A stretch of 64,000 bases of DNA from Devosia subaequoris (GTDB taxonomy: Bacteria > Pseudomonadota > Alphaproteobacteria > Rhizobiales > Devosiaceae). Under the pieces are notes generated by a model that was not told the DNA's origin, did no database searches, and was given only the letters and a program-made list of their open reading frames with translations. Shown here in pieces: positions 34,996 through 42,983 of this stretch. The position numbers and the translations under genes are program-made. The stretch's first letter is position 1; each line of letters begins with the position of its first letter. Location: contig NZ_JACIEW010000011.1 in assembly GCF_014197055.1 (NCBI RefSeq), positions 1 through 64,000 on the forward strand. The letters are read 5' to 3'.

Positions 34996-36204
34996 CTAGA
35001 CCTGGTCCAACCCAAACATCAGATCTGCGATCAGATCGTCAGCTTCTTCGAGCCCCACGGAGAGCCGCAACAGGCCCGGGGTGACACCAGTTTCAAGACG
35101 CACTTCCTCGGTGAGGCGCTGATGCGTGGTGGTGCGCGGGTGGGTGATCAGCGATTTTGCATCGCCCAGATTGTTGGAAATCAGGATCACGGCCAGCGAA
35201 TCCGCCAGCGCGAAGGCCCCGTCCTGCCCACCCTTGACGTCGAGCGCCAGAAGTGTCGAGCCGCGCTTCATCTGTTTTTTGGCCAGCTCGTATTGTGGGT
35301 GGTCGGGGTGATGAGGATAGATCACCCGGTTGACCTTGGGGTGGCTGGACAGGGCGTCCGCGATTTTTGCTGCGCTATTGGTCATCTGCTCGACGCGCAA
35401 GGCGAAGGTTTCCAGCCCCTTCGTCAACACCCAGGCATTGAAGGGCGAGAGTGTCGCGCCGGTGTGGCGCAGAAAGGTATGCAAATCGCCTTCGATGATT
35501 TCCTTGGAGCCCAGCACAATGCCACCCATGACACGGCCCTGGCCGTCGATATGCTTGGTGGCCGAATAGGTGACGATGTCGGCGCCCAGCTCGAGCGGCT
35601 TCTGGTAGAGCGCGGTGGCGAACACATTGTCGACAATCAGCTTGGCGCCATGGGCATGGGCGATCTCGGCGACCGCTCTGATGTCGACCAGTTCCAGCGT
35701 AGGATTGGTCGGAGTTTCGATGAACACCAGCCTGGTGTTGGGCTGCATGGCCTTGGCAAAGTTCCCGGGGTCGCGTCCATCGACAAGAGTCGAGGCGACG
35801 CCAAAGCGCGGGGCAAAGTCCTCCACCACATAGCGACAACCGCCGAACAGAGCCTGAGAAGCGACGATATGGTCCCCTGTCCTGACCTGACTCATTACTG
35901 CATTGGTCACCGCCGACATGCCGGTGGCAAAACACCGAGCCGCCTCGGCGCCCTCGATCAGGGCCATGCGGTCCTGGAACATGTCGTAGTTGGGATTGGC
36001 AAAGCGCGAATAATTGTGCCCGCCTGGCACCTTGCCCTGAAACAGCAGCTCGGCATGTTCAGACGAGGGATAGGCATAACCCGAATTGAGAAACAGAGCC
36101 TCGCTGGTCTCATGGAACTGGCTTCGCTTGCCGCCGCCATGCACCATCTGAGTGGCGGCCGACAGTTTTTTCGGATCGCGGAGCGGGTTGTTCTGTTTGG
36201 ACAT
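34996..36204 (-). CDS. metZ: O-succinylhomoserine sulfhydrylase
   Basis: PLP enzyme joining an acylated homoserine with sulfide to give homocysteine in methionine synthesis. Protein of 402 residues starting MSKQNNPLRDP at ATG 36204. Cys/Met-metabolism PLP family: SRFANPNYDMFQDRMALIEGAE, FATGMSAV, and the PLP lysine in YSATKHIDGQG (SATKH). The N-terminal TQMVHGG and length separate MetZ from cystathionine enzymes. The in-frame upstream region is not coding but holds a SAM-II riboswitch and a terminator, so the gene is very likely switched off by S-adenosylmethionine. Confidence 0.93.
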   Translation of the reverse strand: MSKQNNPLRDPKKLSAATQMVHGGGKRSQFHETSEALFLNSGYAYPSSEHAELLFQGKVPGGHNYSRFANPNYDMFQDRMALIEGAEAARCFATGMSAVTNAVMSQVRTGDHIVASQALFGGCRYVVEDFAPRFGVASTLVDGRDPGNFAKAMQPNTRLVFIETPTNPTLELVDIRAVAEIAHAHGAKLIVDNVFATALYQKPLELGADIVTYSATKHIDGQGRVMGGIVLGSKEIIEGDLHTFLRHTGATLSPFNAWVLTKGLETFALRVEQMTNSAAKIADALSSHPKVNRVIYPHHPDHPQYELAKKQMKRGSTLLALDVKGGQDGAFALADSLAVILISNNLGDAKSLITHPRTTTHQRLTEEVRLETGVTPGLLRLSVGLEEADDLIADLMFGLDQV

Positions 36205-36222
36205 GGTCAGCGCTTTCAAAAC

Positions 36223-36252
36223 AAAAAACCGGCTCGCAAATGGCGGCCGGTT
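36223..36252 (-). terminator. intrinsic terminator between the riboswitch and metZ
   Basis: On the minus-strand transcript AACCGGC (36252-36246) pairs perfectly with GCCGGTT (36233-36227); inner CGC/GCG pairs extend it. Six T follow (36228-36223). It ends 19 bases before the metZ ATG, so it would stop transcription before the gene. Confidence 0.7.
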
Positions 36253-36256
36253 CCAA

Positions 36257-36309
36257 CGGTCTTTAGCTATTTGTTTTAAGTGGCTGCAAGCGACCGGCCA
36301 AATCACCAC
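36257..36309 (-). ncRNA. SAM-II riboswitch (metA motif)
   Basis: Read on the minus strand from 36309: GTGGTGATTTG, a loop with GGCCGGTC (36299-36292), then TTGCAGCCAC, an A-rich bridge, AGCTAAA and GACCG (36261-36257). P1 is GTGG (36309-36306) with CCAC (36283-36280). The pseudoknot P2 is CGGTC (36296-36292) with GACCG (36261-36257), a perfect 5 bp. The conserved GATTTG, TTGCAGCC and AGCTAAA blocks are those of the SAM-II class known upstream of methionine genes in alphaproteobacteria. Confidence 0.9.
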
Positions 36310-36394
36310 TGGGCTGTGATGTAAGGCCAATTGACAGTTGGCGTCAATCGCCGAGGTTGCTAGGGAGAAGCAGTCGCAAGGGGAAGCAAGCATC

Positions 36395-37501
36395 ATGGTC
36401 GAGACTTGGCCGAAAGGCGTCTTTCCGGCGCGCTTGATCGAGAAGCTGCATGCCGAAGGCGCAATCATCGCCTCACGGACGTTCGACACCGATCAGGTGC
36501 AGCCGGCCAGCCTGGACCTGCGACTGGGCAAGACCGCTTTCCGCGTGCGCTCCAGCTTCTTGCCGGGCCCCAGTCACTCGGTGGCCGAGCGCATCGAAGC
36601 ACTCAAGCTGCATGAAATCGACCTCAGCAAGGGCGCCGTCCTGGAGCGCGGCTGCGTCTATCTTGTGCCGCTTGAGGAGAGCCTGGCGCTGCCCCCGGAG
36701 GTCAGCGCATCGGCCAACCCCAAAAGCTCGACCGGGCGGCTGGATGTGTTCACCCGCGTCATTGGTGACCGGGCGCGTGGCTTTGATCAATTGCCCGCCG
36801 GCTATACCGGCCCGCTTTATCTGGAAATCAGTCCACGTACCTTTCCCGTATTGGTGCGCGCTGGATCGCGTCTCAGCCAGATGCGGTTCCGCTGCGGCGA
36901 TAGCCGCCTCAGCGTGGCCGAGCACCAGGCACTGCACGCCTCAGACACGCTGGTAATAGGCGGTGACGTGCCGGTGGGGGAGGGAATTGCCCTTTCCATC
37001 GACCTCAGGGGCCAGGGGCGCGACGGGCTGATTGGCTTTCGGTCCAAACGGCATACCGCCGTGGTCGACGTCGACAGGAAAGCAACGCTGGACGTGCGCG
37101 ATTTCTGGGATCCGCTCTATGCGCATGGGCAGAGCGAGCTGATCCTTGACCCGGATGAATTCTACATTCTGGTAAGTCTCGAAGCAGTGCATGTTCCGCC
37201 GACCCATGCAGCCGAGATGGTGCCTTTCGATCCGCTCGTAGGCGAGTTTCGCGTGCATTATGCGGGATTTTTTGACCCCGGCTTTGGACATTCTGCTGCG
37301 GGCGGCACGGGCAGCCGCGCCGTGCTGGAAGTGCGCAGCCGCGAGGTGCCGTTTCTGCTCGGCCATGGGCAGACCATCGGTCGGTTGATCTATGAAGCGT
37401 TGGCTGAACAACCTGACCGACTCTATGGCACGGATCTGGGCTCAAACTATCAGGCGCAGACGCTCAAACTGTCCAAACACTTCAAAGCATTTGACGGCTA
37501 A
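36395..37501 (+). CDS. 2'-deoxycytidine 5'-triphosphate deaminase, tandem Dcd/dUTPase-like
   Basis: Protein of 368 residues, about double the length of E. coli Dcd, with two trimeric-dUTPase-like jelly-roll halves. First half: QVQPASLDLRLG, NPKSSTGRLDVFTRVI (the NPKSSxGR core). Second half: HTAVVDVD, DEFYILVSLEAVHVPPTHAAEMV. Makes dUTP from dCTP for thymidylate synthesis. The AAGGGGAAG Shine-Dalgarno stands about 8 bases before ATG 36395. This long form is typical of Hyphomicrobiales. It is divergent from metZ and shares the 190-base region with the riboswitch promoter. Confidence 0.9.
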   Translation: MVETWPKGVFPARLIEKLHAEGAIIASRTFDTDQVQPASLDLRLGKTAFRVRSSFLPGPSHSVAERIEALKLHEIDLSKGAVLERGCVYLVPLEESLALPPEVSASANPKSSTGRLDVFTRVIGDRARGFDQLPAGYTGPLYLEISPRTFPVLVRAGSRLSQMRFRCGDSRLSVAEHQALHASDTLVIGGDVPVGEGIALSIDLRGQGRDGLIGFRSKRHTAVVDVDRKATLDVRDFWDPLYAHGQSELILDPDEFYILVSLEAVHVPPTHAAEMVPFDPLVGEFRVHYAGFFDPGFGHSAAGGTGSRAVLEVRSREVPFLLGHGQTIGRLIYEALAEQPDRLYGTDLGSNYQAQTLKLSKHFKAFDG

Positions 37502-37534
37502 AGCCGGCGCACCCTCAAGGCGCACCGGCTTCTA
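37501..37534. terminator. stem-loop between convergent dCTP deaminase and frcA
   Basis: AAGCCGG (37501-37507) and CCGGCTT (37525-37531) pair perfectly; inner GCACC/GGCGC positions extend the stem with mismatches. The T-run is short (TTCT), so termination strength is uncertain. It may serve both converging genes. Confidence 0.5.
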
Positions 37535-37568
37535 AGGACTCGGCGGAGGAACGGGGCCGGGTCTTGTT

Positions 37569-38348
37569 CTATGCCGCGCTGGCTGTCGCACCCGGGGCCG
37601 CCTTGGCTCCTGTCATGAAAGCGACTGCGTCGGACATCGTGTAATCCTTGGGGTCGATGACACAGAGGCGCTGACCCAGCCGATGCACGTGAATGCGATC
37701 GGCCACTTCGAAGACATGGGGCATGTTGTGGCTGATCAGGATGATCGGAATGCCGCGCGCCCGAACATCAAGAATGAGGTCGAGCACACGTCGGGACTCC
37801 TTCACACCCAGGGCTGCGGTCGGCTCATCGAGGATGATGACCTTTGAGCCAAACGCAGCAGCCCGGGCCACGGCGACACCCTGGCGCTGGCCACCAGAAA
37901 GTGTCTCCACCGCCTGATTGATATTCTGAATTGTCATCAAACCCAGATCCGACAGTTTCTCGCGGGCGATGCGCTCCATGGCAGGGCGATCGAGCTGTCT
38001 CAGGACCTTGCCCATGAAACCGGATTTACGGATTTCCCGCCCCATGAACATGTTGTCAGCGATCGACAGCGCGGGCGACATGGCCAGTGTCTGATAGACC
38101 GTTTCCACACCCGCATGACGTGCGTCGATGGGGGAGGTGAAGTGGACCGGCTGCCCGTCGAGATAAATGTCGCCGCTGTCGACCTTGATGGCACCCGAGA
38201 GGGCCTTGATCAGGGAGGATTTGCCGGCACCGTTGTCGCCAATGACCGCGAGAATTTCACCGGGCATCAACTCGAAATCGCAGTTGTCGAGGGCGGTGAC
38301 GCGGCCGTAGCGCTTACACAGATTTCTGGCGGAAAGAATGGGTTGCAT
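37569..38348 (-). CDS. frcA: fructose-type sugar ABC transporter ATP-binding protein
   Basis: Single ABC domain, 259 residues from ATG 38348. Walker A GDNGAGKSS, signature LSGGQRQGVAVARA, Walker B VIILDEPTAALGV, H-loop ISHNMPHV. Short FrcA-type ATPases lack the second domain of RbsA. The ATG overlaps the permease stop (ATGA). Last of frcBCA; in Sinorhizobium this importer takes up fructose, mannose and ribose. Confidence 0.88.
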   Translation of the reverse strand: MQPILSARNLCKRYGRVTALDNCDFELMPGEILAVIGDNGAGKSSLIKALSGAIKVDSGDIYLDGQPVHFTSPIDARHAGVETVYQTLAMSPALSIADNMFMGREIRKSGFMGKVLRQLDRPAMERIAREKLSDLGLMTIQNINQAVETLSGGQRQGVAVARAAAFGSKVIILDEPTAALGVKESRRVLDLILDVRARGIPIILISHNMPHVFEVADRIHVHRLGQRLCVIDPKDYTMSDAVAFMTGAKAAPGATASAA

Positions 38349-39406
38349 CAGGCCGATACCTTTCTGATCCACTGGTCCACGGCAACGGCGCCGATGATGA
38401 GCACGCCGATGAGCAGATAAGTCCATTGCGCGTCGGCCCCCAGAAGCCGCAAGCCGAGCGAGAAGACGCCAACGATGAGGGCCCCGAAGAACATGCCCAG
38501 GATGGAACCGCGTCCACCGAAAAGGGAAATGCCGCCAATCACCACGGCGGTGATGGACTCAATATTGGAGAATTGGCCAGAGGTCGGCGAAACCGAGCCG
38601 ATGCGCCCGATCAGGGCCCAACCGGCAAAGGCACAGATCAGGCCGGACAAAGCATAGACCGACATGAGAATGCGTTTGGTATTCACGCCCGAAAGTTCGG
38701 CAGCCTCCGGGTCATCGCCCACTGCATAGACATGGCGCCCCCAGGCGGTGTGGCGCAGGATATAGGCCAGCACCAGGACCAGCAGGATGAAGAAGATGAC
38801 ACCATAGGTGAATACAGCGCCACCCATGCTGATGGACTGACCGAAGAATTGGAGGAGGGGCGCGTTCGCCTCGATATCCTGGGCGCGAATGGTTTCATTG
38901 CCCGAATAGAGGAAATTGGAGGCCAGCGCGATCTGCCACATGCCAAGGGTAACGATGAAGGGCGGCAGCTTGATGCGCGCGACCAGCCAGCCATTGACGA
39001 AACCGATAAAGGTGCCGATGGCCAGTCCGCAGGCCACGGCCACTGCCGGTGGCAGGCCCATGCGAAAGGTGAACTGGCCCATAATGACCGAGCTCAGCAC
39101 CATGATGGCGCCCACCGAAAGATCGATCCCAGCAGTGAGAATGACGAGCGACTGGGCCGCCCCGACAATGCCGACAATGGCAACCTGCTGCAGGATCAGC
39201 GTTAATGCAAAGGTCGAGAAGAACTTGGTGCCCAGCAGAGCGCCGAAGACGGCGACAGAGAGCACCAGTACGATAAGCGGGACCAGCGCGGGATTGGAAT
39301 GCAGGGCATGCTGGATGCGCGACAGCGCGGTGTGCTGGTGCTCAAAACTGGCGATTGCTTCAGCACGATTGACGAGACCCCTGTCGGTCTCGGTCTGGTT
39401 CGACAT
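38348..39406 (-). CDS. frcC: fructose-type sugar ABC transporter permease
   Basis: Inner-membrane permease of 352 residues, BPD_transp_2 type, with about ten membrane segments. Motif LTAGIDLSVGAIMVLSSV (the EAA-like sugar permease signature) and GGRGSILGMFFGALIVGVFSLGL near the C-terminus. A 45-residue hydrophilic N-terminus (MSNQTETDRGLVNRAEAIAS) precedes the first helix, as in FrcC. Overlaps frcA; 80 bases downstream of frcB. Confidence 0.88.
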   Translation of the reverse strand: MSNQTETDRGLVNRAEAIASFEHQHTALSRIQHALHSNPALVPLIVLVLSVAVFGALLGTKFFSTFALTLILQQVAIVGIVGAAQSLVILTAGIDLSVGAIMVLSSVIMGQFTFRMGLPPAVAVACGLAIGTFIGFVNGWLVARIKLPPFIVTLGMWQIALASNFLYSGNETIRAQDIEANAPLLQFFGQSISMGGAVFTYGVIFFILLVLVLAYILRHTAWGRHVYAVGDDPEAAELSGVNTKRILMSVYALSGLICAFAGWALIGRIGSVSPTSGQFSNIESITAVVIGGISLFGGRGSILGMFFGALIVGVFSLGLRLLGADAQWTYLLIGVLIIGAVAVDQWIRKVSA

Positions 39407-39486
39407 GGGTATCCTCCCCGGTTCCCATTCGAGAGCAGAGGCGGATGACCACCTGCCCCTGCCCTCGCTATAGTGCGGATTGACGA

Positions 39487-40512
39487 TCAGCCCCAGCAGA
39501 GGGCCTCACCCTCGGTCGTGTCGATGGACTCGACGCCCTCGACGGGCTCGTCGGTGACAAGTTTCACGCCAGTGTCGTAAAAGTCCTTACCCGGGGTCGG
39601 CTCGGGCTTGGTGCCATTGTCAGCCCATTCCTTGATGGCCTCAACGCCCAGCGCCGCCATCTGAAGCGGGTATTGCTGGGAAGTTGCGCCAATCACGCCG
39701 TCCTTGACATTGGCCACGCCTGGGCAGCCGCCATCGACGGACACGATCAGCACATCATTTTCGCGGCCGAAGGACTTGAGCGCTTCATAGGCGCCGGCGG
39801 CCGAGGGTTCATTGATTGTGTGAACCACATTGATGGTGGGATCCTTGACGAGCAGGTTTTCCATAGCCTCACGGCCACCTTCTTCGTTGCCGGCCGTCAC
39901 GTCGTGGCCAACAATGCGCGGATCGGTTTCGTCGCCCCACTTGTTGGGATCGGCCAAATCGATGCCGAAGCCCTGCAGGAAACCCTGATTGCGCAAGACG
40001 TCCACAGTCGGCTGGCTGATGCCCAGATTGAGCAGGGCAATCCTGGCATTGGCCGCTTCCGCACCCAGCTTGCCGGCCGCCCATTTGCCGATCAGCTCGC
40101 CGGCCAGGAAATTGTCTGTGGCGAAGGTGGCGTCAGCCGCATCGATCGGGTTGAGCGGGGTGTCGAGCGCGATCACGAGCAGCCCTGCATCGCGCGCCTG
40201 CTGCACCGACTGCACGATGGCCGACGTATCAGACGCGGTCAGCAGAATGCCACTGGCCCCGTCGGCAATGCAGGTTTCGATCGCGGCGACCTGGGTCTCA
40301 TGGTCCCCGTCGATACGGCCCGCGAAGGATTTGAGCGTAATGCCCAATTCGGCCGCCTTGGCCTCGGCGCCTTCCTTCATCTTGACGAAGAAGGGATTGG
40401 TGTCGGTCTTGGTGATGAGGCAAGCCGAAACGTCCTGCGCCATTACAGCGGGGGTCACGGCCGGAGACATGGCGGCAAGGCATATGGCCGTGCCGATAAG
40501 CAGCTTGTTCAC
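39487..40512 (-). CDS. frcB: fructose-type sugar-binding periplasmic protein, GTG start
   Basis: Protein of 341 residues. The start is GTG 40512 (reads [12 protein letters not shown]) with AAGGGAGAG about 7 bases upstream; the open frame runs on to 40623 without similarity. Signal peptide ends AVMAQ. The mature start [19 protein letters not shown] and the blocks [32 protein letters not shown] are close, from memory, to FrcB of Sinorhizobium meliloti. Peripla_BP_4 fold. The gene heads frcBCA and is divergent from the ROK regulator. Confidence 0.88.
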   Translation of the reverse strand: MNKLLIGTAICLAAMSPAVTPAVMAQDVSACLITKTDTNPFFVKMKEGAEAKAAELGITLKSFAGRIDGDHETQVAAIETCIADGASGILLTASDTSAIVQSVQQARDAGLLVIALDTPLNPIDAADATFATDNFLAGELIGKWAAGKLGAEAANARIALLNLGISQPTVDVLRNQGFLQGFGIDLADPNKWGDETDPRIVGHDVTAGNEEGGREAMENLLVKDPTINVVHTINEPSAAGAYEALKSFGRENDVLIVSVDGGCPGVANVKDGVIGATSQQYPLQMAALGVEAIKEWADNGTKPEPTPGKDFYDTGVKLVTDEPVEGVESIDTTEGEALCWG

Positions 40513-40567
40513 GATTTTCTCTCCCTTTGCAGACCTGCTGCGAGCAGGCTCCTCCCCCTCGCAAATG

Positions 40568-40640
40568 TATGTCTGCTTGTCTTTTGACGCCCTCATGGTG
40601 GAGGGGAATCCTGGACCCGTCAATATATAAGTCTACTTTA
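40568..40640. promoter_or_regulatory. repeated motif in the frcB / ROK intergenic region, possible operators
   Basis: TATGTCTGCTTGT (40568-40580) and TAAGTCTACTTTA (40628-40640) are similar (TAWGTCTRCTT) and 60 bases apart centre to centre, an AT-rich setting in a GC-rich genome. The second is itself almost palindromic (TAAGT-CT-ACTTT). The 176-base gap must hold both divergent promoters; these are the best candidates for ROK-regulator sites. Not tested against known consensus. Confidence 0.35.
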
Positions 40641-40688
40641 TTTACTTATTCGCTCCTGACCACCTTCCGCTTTACAGAAGGTGTCTCT

Positions 40689-41897
40689 ATGGTGCCCGCC
40701 ATGGGAGAGCCGATCATCAGAACCGTCAGTCGCGGCGTGAACCAGAGTGGGGTTCGCGACCACAATGTGCGACTGCTACTGACCCTGCTCCAGCGGCACG
40801 GGCCGATGGCGGGCAGCGATCTGGCGCGATTGGCAAATCTGTCCCCACAAACGGTTTCCATCATTCTGCGGGAACTTGAGAGCGAGGGGCTCTTGGCCCG
40901 CGGCACGCCCGTAAAAGGAAGAGTGGGCAAGCCCTCCATACCGATGCGCCTGGCAGAAGGCGGGGTGCTTTCGTTGGGTTGCAAAATCGGCAGGCGCAGC
41001 GCCGTGCTGCTGCTTGCCGATTTCCGCGGCACTGTGCGGCAAGAACTGCGGCTGACCTATGATTATCCTATGCCGGAAGCCATATTTGCGTTTCTGCGCC
41101 AGGGCATCGACACCATCTTGTCCCAATGCAGTCCCGAAGAGCGCTCACGCGTCTGTGGCATTGGCATCGGCACACCGTTTGAGCTGTGGAAATGGAGCGA
41201 ACTGGTCGGCGCACCGGCGAAAGACTTCGCATCCTGGCGGCATGTAGATTATCAGGCCGAACTAGCCCGTTTCACCGACCTGCCGGTGCAAGTGGTCAAC
41301 GACGCCACTGCCGGTTGCCAGGCCGAGCATATTTATGGGCGAGGAAAAGAGTTTCGGGATTACGCCTATTTCTTTATCGGCGCCTTCGTCGGGGGCGGGA
41401 TTGTGCTCAACCATTCGGTCTATCAGGGCCATTTGGGTAACGCCGGCGCCTTGGGATCATTGCGCAGTTTTGGACCGCAGGGCGAGAGTCAGCAGCTGAT
41501 TGATACGGCCTCGATCCACCTGCTTGAGGCGCGGTTGGTAGAACACGGACATGATCCGCGCGAACTTTGGACCCAGCCACAGGACTGGAGCGGCTTCGGC
41601 CGACTCGTCGACCCCTGGATCGGTCGAACGGCCCAGGAATTGGCGAAAGCGAGCCTGTCGGTTTGCGCCGTTATCGACTTTGAAGCCATTGTGATCGACG
41701 GCGCGTTTCCCGACGCGGTCAAACATGAGCTGGTGGAGCGCACCCGGCGCTATCTCATCAACCAGGACATGCGCGGACTTGTTGCACCACAGATCGAAGC
41801 GGGAGTCGTGGGGTTTAACGCCCGGGCCATTGGCGCGGCCACCAGCCCTCTGTTCGAGCGCTATTTTCTGAACGGCAATCTGCGATTGCGGGGATAA
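40689..41897 (+). CDS. ROK-family transcriptional regulator, probable FrcR
   Basis: Protein of 402 residues: N-terminal winged helix (residues 15-75, SDLARLANLSPQTVSIILRELESEGLLARG) and a C-terminal ROK domain resembling NagC/Mlc, with GIGIGTPFELWKWSEL, and VVNDATAGCQAEHIYGRGKEFRDYAYFFIGAFVGGGIVLN in type. There is no CxC zinc pattern like that of Mlc in the visible motif. ATG 40689 has AGAAGGTG 6 bases before; the longer frame from 40527 crosses the frcB promoter region. By position it should control frcBCA in response to the sugar. Confidence 0.85.
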   Translation: MVPAMGEPIIRTVSRGVNQSGVRDHNVRLLLTLLQRHGPMAGSDLARLANLSPQTVSIILRELESEGLLARGTPVKGRVGKPSIPMRLAEGGVLSLGCKIGRRSAVLLLADFRGTVRQELRLTYDYPMPEAIFAFLRQGIDTILSQCSPEERSRVCGIGIGTPFELWKWSELVGAPAKDFASWRHVDYQAELARFTDLPVQVVNDATAGCQAEHIYGRGKEFRDYAYFFIGAFVGGGIVLNHSVYQGHLGNAGALGSLRSFGPQGESQQLIDTASIHLLEARLVEHGHDPRELWTQPQDWSGFGRLVDPWIGRTAQELAKASLSVCAVIDFEAIVIDGAFPDAVKHELVERTRRYLINQDMRGLVAPQIEAGVVGFNARAIGAATSPLFERYFLNGNLRLRG

Positions 41898-41914
41898 GGT
41901 ACGTTCTGCCGCTA

Positions 41915-42973
41915 TTAGCGCAGCCGTTGTCCATCATTGTCGAACACAAGAATATCTGCCGGATCAAACTTCGCCGCATAGCGGTCGCCGGTCTTGAGGG
42001 TGCGATTGTTGTCGGTAGCAATGGTGACGAGATCGGCGCCCTTGTCGCGGGCATATGCATAGGTCTCACCGCCCAGATGTTCGATGATCTCGACAATGAC
42101 ATCGAGATCAGCGATTCCCTCGGCCGAGAAGTGTTCCGGGCGGATTCCCACGGTAACTTCGGTGCCTTCGGCCAAGGTCACAGGAGACGGAATGATCTGG
42201 CCGGGAAAATCGGCAAGGCGGATGCCCCCTGGCTCGGCGATACCCCGGAAGAAATTCATCTTGGGCGAGCCGATGAAGCCAGCCACGAAAATATTGTTCG
42301 GGTCATCATAGAGTTGGAGTGGCGAGCCGACCTGCTCGATGCGGCCGTCGCGCAGGACTACAATCTTGTCAGCCAGGGTCATGGCTTCCACCTGATCGTG
42401 GGTCACATAAATGATGGTGGTTTTCAGCTCCTGGTGCAGCCGCGCCAGTTCGATGCGCATATGCACGCGCAGCTCAGCGTCGAGATTGGATAGCGGCTCG
42501 TCGAAAAGGAACACGTCGGGATGTCGCACAATGGCGCGGCCGATGGCGACGCGCTGACGCTGGCCGCCGGAGAGCTGGCCGGGGCGGCGGTCGAGCAGCG
42601 GCTCAAGCTCGAGAATGCGGGCCGCTTCGGCGACACGAGTTTCGATTTCAGCCTTGTTGGCGCCGGCAAATCTGAGGGCAAAACCCATGTTCTCGCGCAC
42701 ACTCATATGCGGATAGAGCGCATAGGTCTGGAACACCATGGCGATGCCGCGCTTGGACGGATCGACATCGTTCATGCGCTCCTCGCCGATGAACAGATCG
42801 CCGCCGGAAATCTGTTCGAGCCCGGCGATCATGCGCAGCAGTGTGGATTTGCCGCAGCCCGAAGGGCCGACGAACACCACGAATTCCTTGTCGGCAATGT
42901 CGAGATCGACGCCGCGGATCACCTCGACCGCACCGAAGGATTTTTTCACATTGGTCAGCTTCAAACCGGACAT
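41915..42973 (-). CDS. lactose-type sugar ABC transporter ATP-binding protein (UgpC/LacK-like)
   Basis: Protein of 352 residues of the MalK/UgpC class. Walker A GPSGCGKST, signature LSGGQRQRVAIGRA, Walker B VFLFDEPLSNLDAELR, and a C-terminal OB-like regulatory domain (TEVTVGIRPEHFSAEG). Start ATG 42973 (MSGLKLTNVKKSFG); upstream in-frame sequence is part of the GH2 gene. It is the last gene of a five-gene unit in the order binding protein, permease, permease, glycosidase, ATPase, the order of lacEFGZK in Agrobacterium radiobacter. Confidence 0.9.
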   Translation of the reverse strand: MSGLKLTNVKKSFGAVEVIRGVDLDIADKEFVVFVGPSGCGKSTLLRMIAGLEQISGGDLFIGEERMNDVDPSKRGIAMVFQTYALYPHMSVRENMGFALRFAGANKAEIETRVAEAARILELEPLLDRRPGQLSGGQRQRVAIGRAIVRHPDVFLFDEPLSNLDAELRVHMRIELARLHQELKTTIIYVTHDQVEAMTLADKIVVLRDGRIEQVGSPLQLYDDPNNIFVAGFIGSPKMNFFRGIAEPGGIRLADFPGQIIPSPVTLAEGTEVTVGIRPEHFSAEGIADLDVIVEIIEHLGGETYAYARDKGADLVTIATDNNRTLKTGDRYAAKFDPADILVFDNDGQRLR

Positions 42974-42983
42974 GGGATCTTCC

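Noticed and set aside
34996-36489. Long start for metZ (497 residues)
   Set aside because: The extra N-terminal part translates the SAM-II riboswitch and terminator; the family N-terminus begins at 36204.
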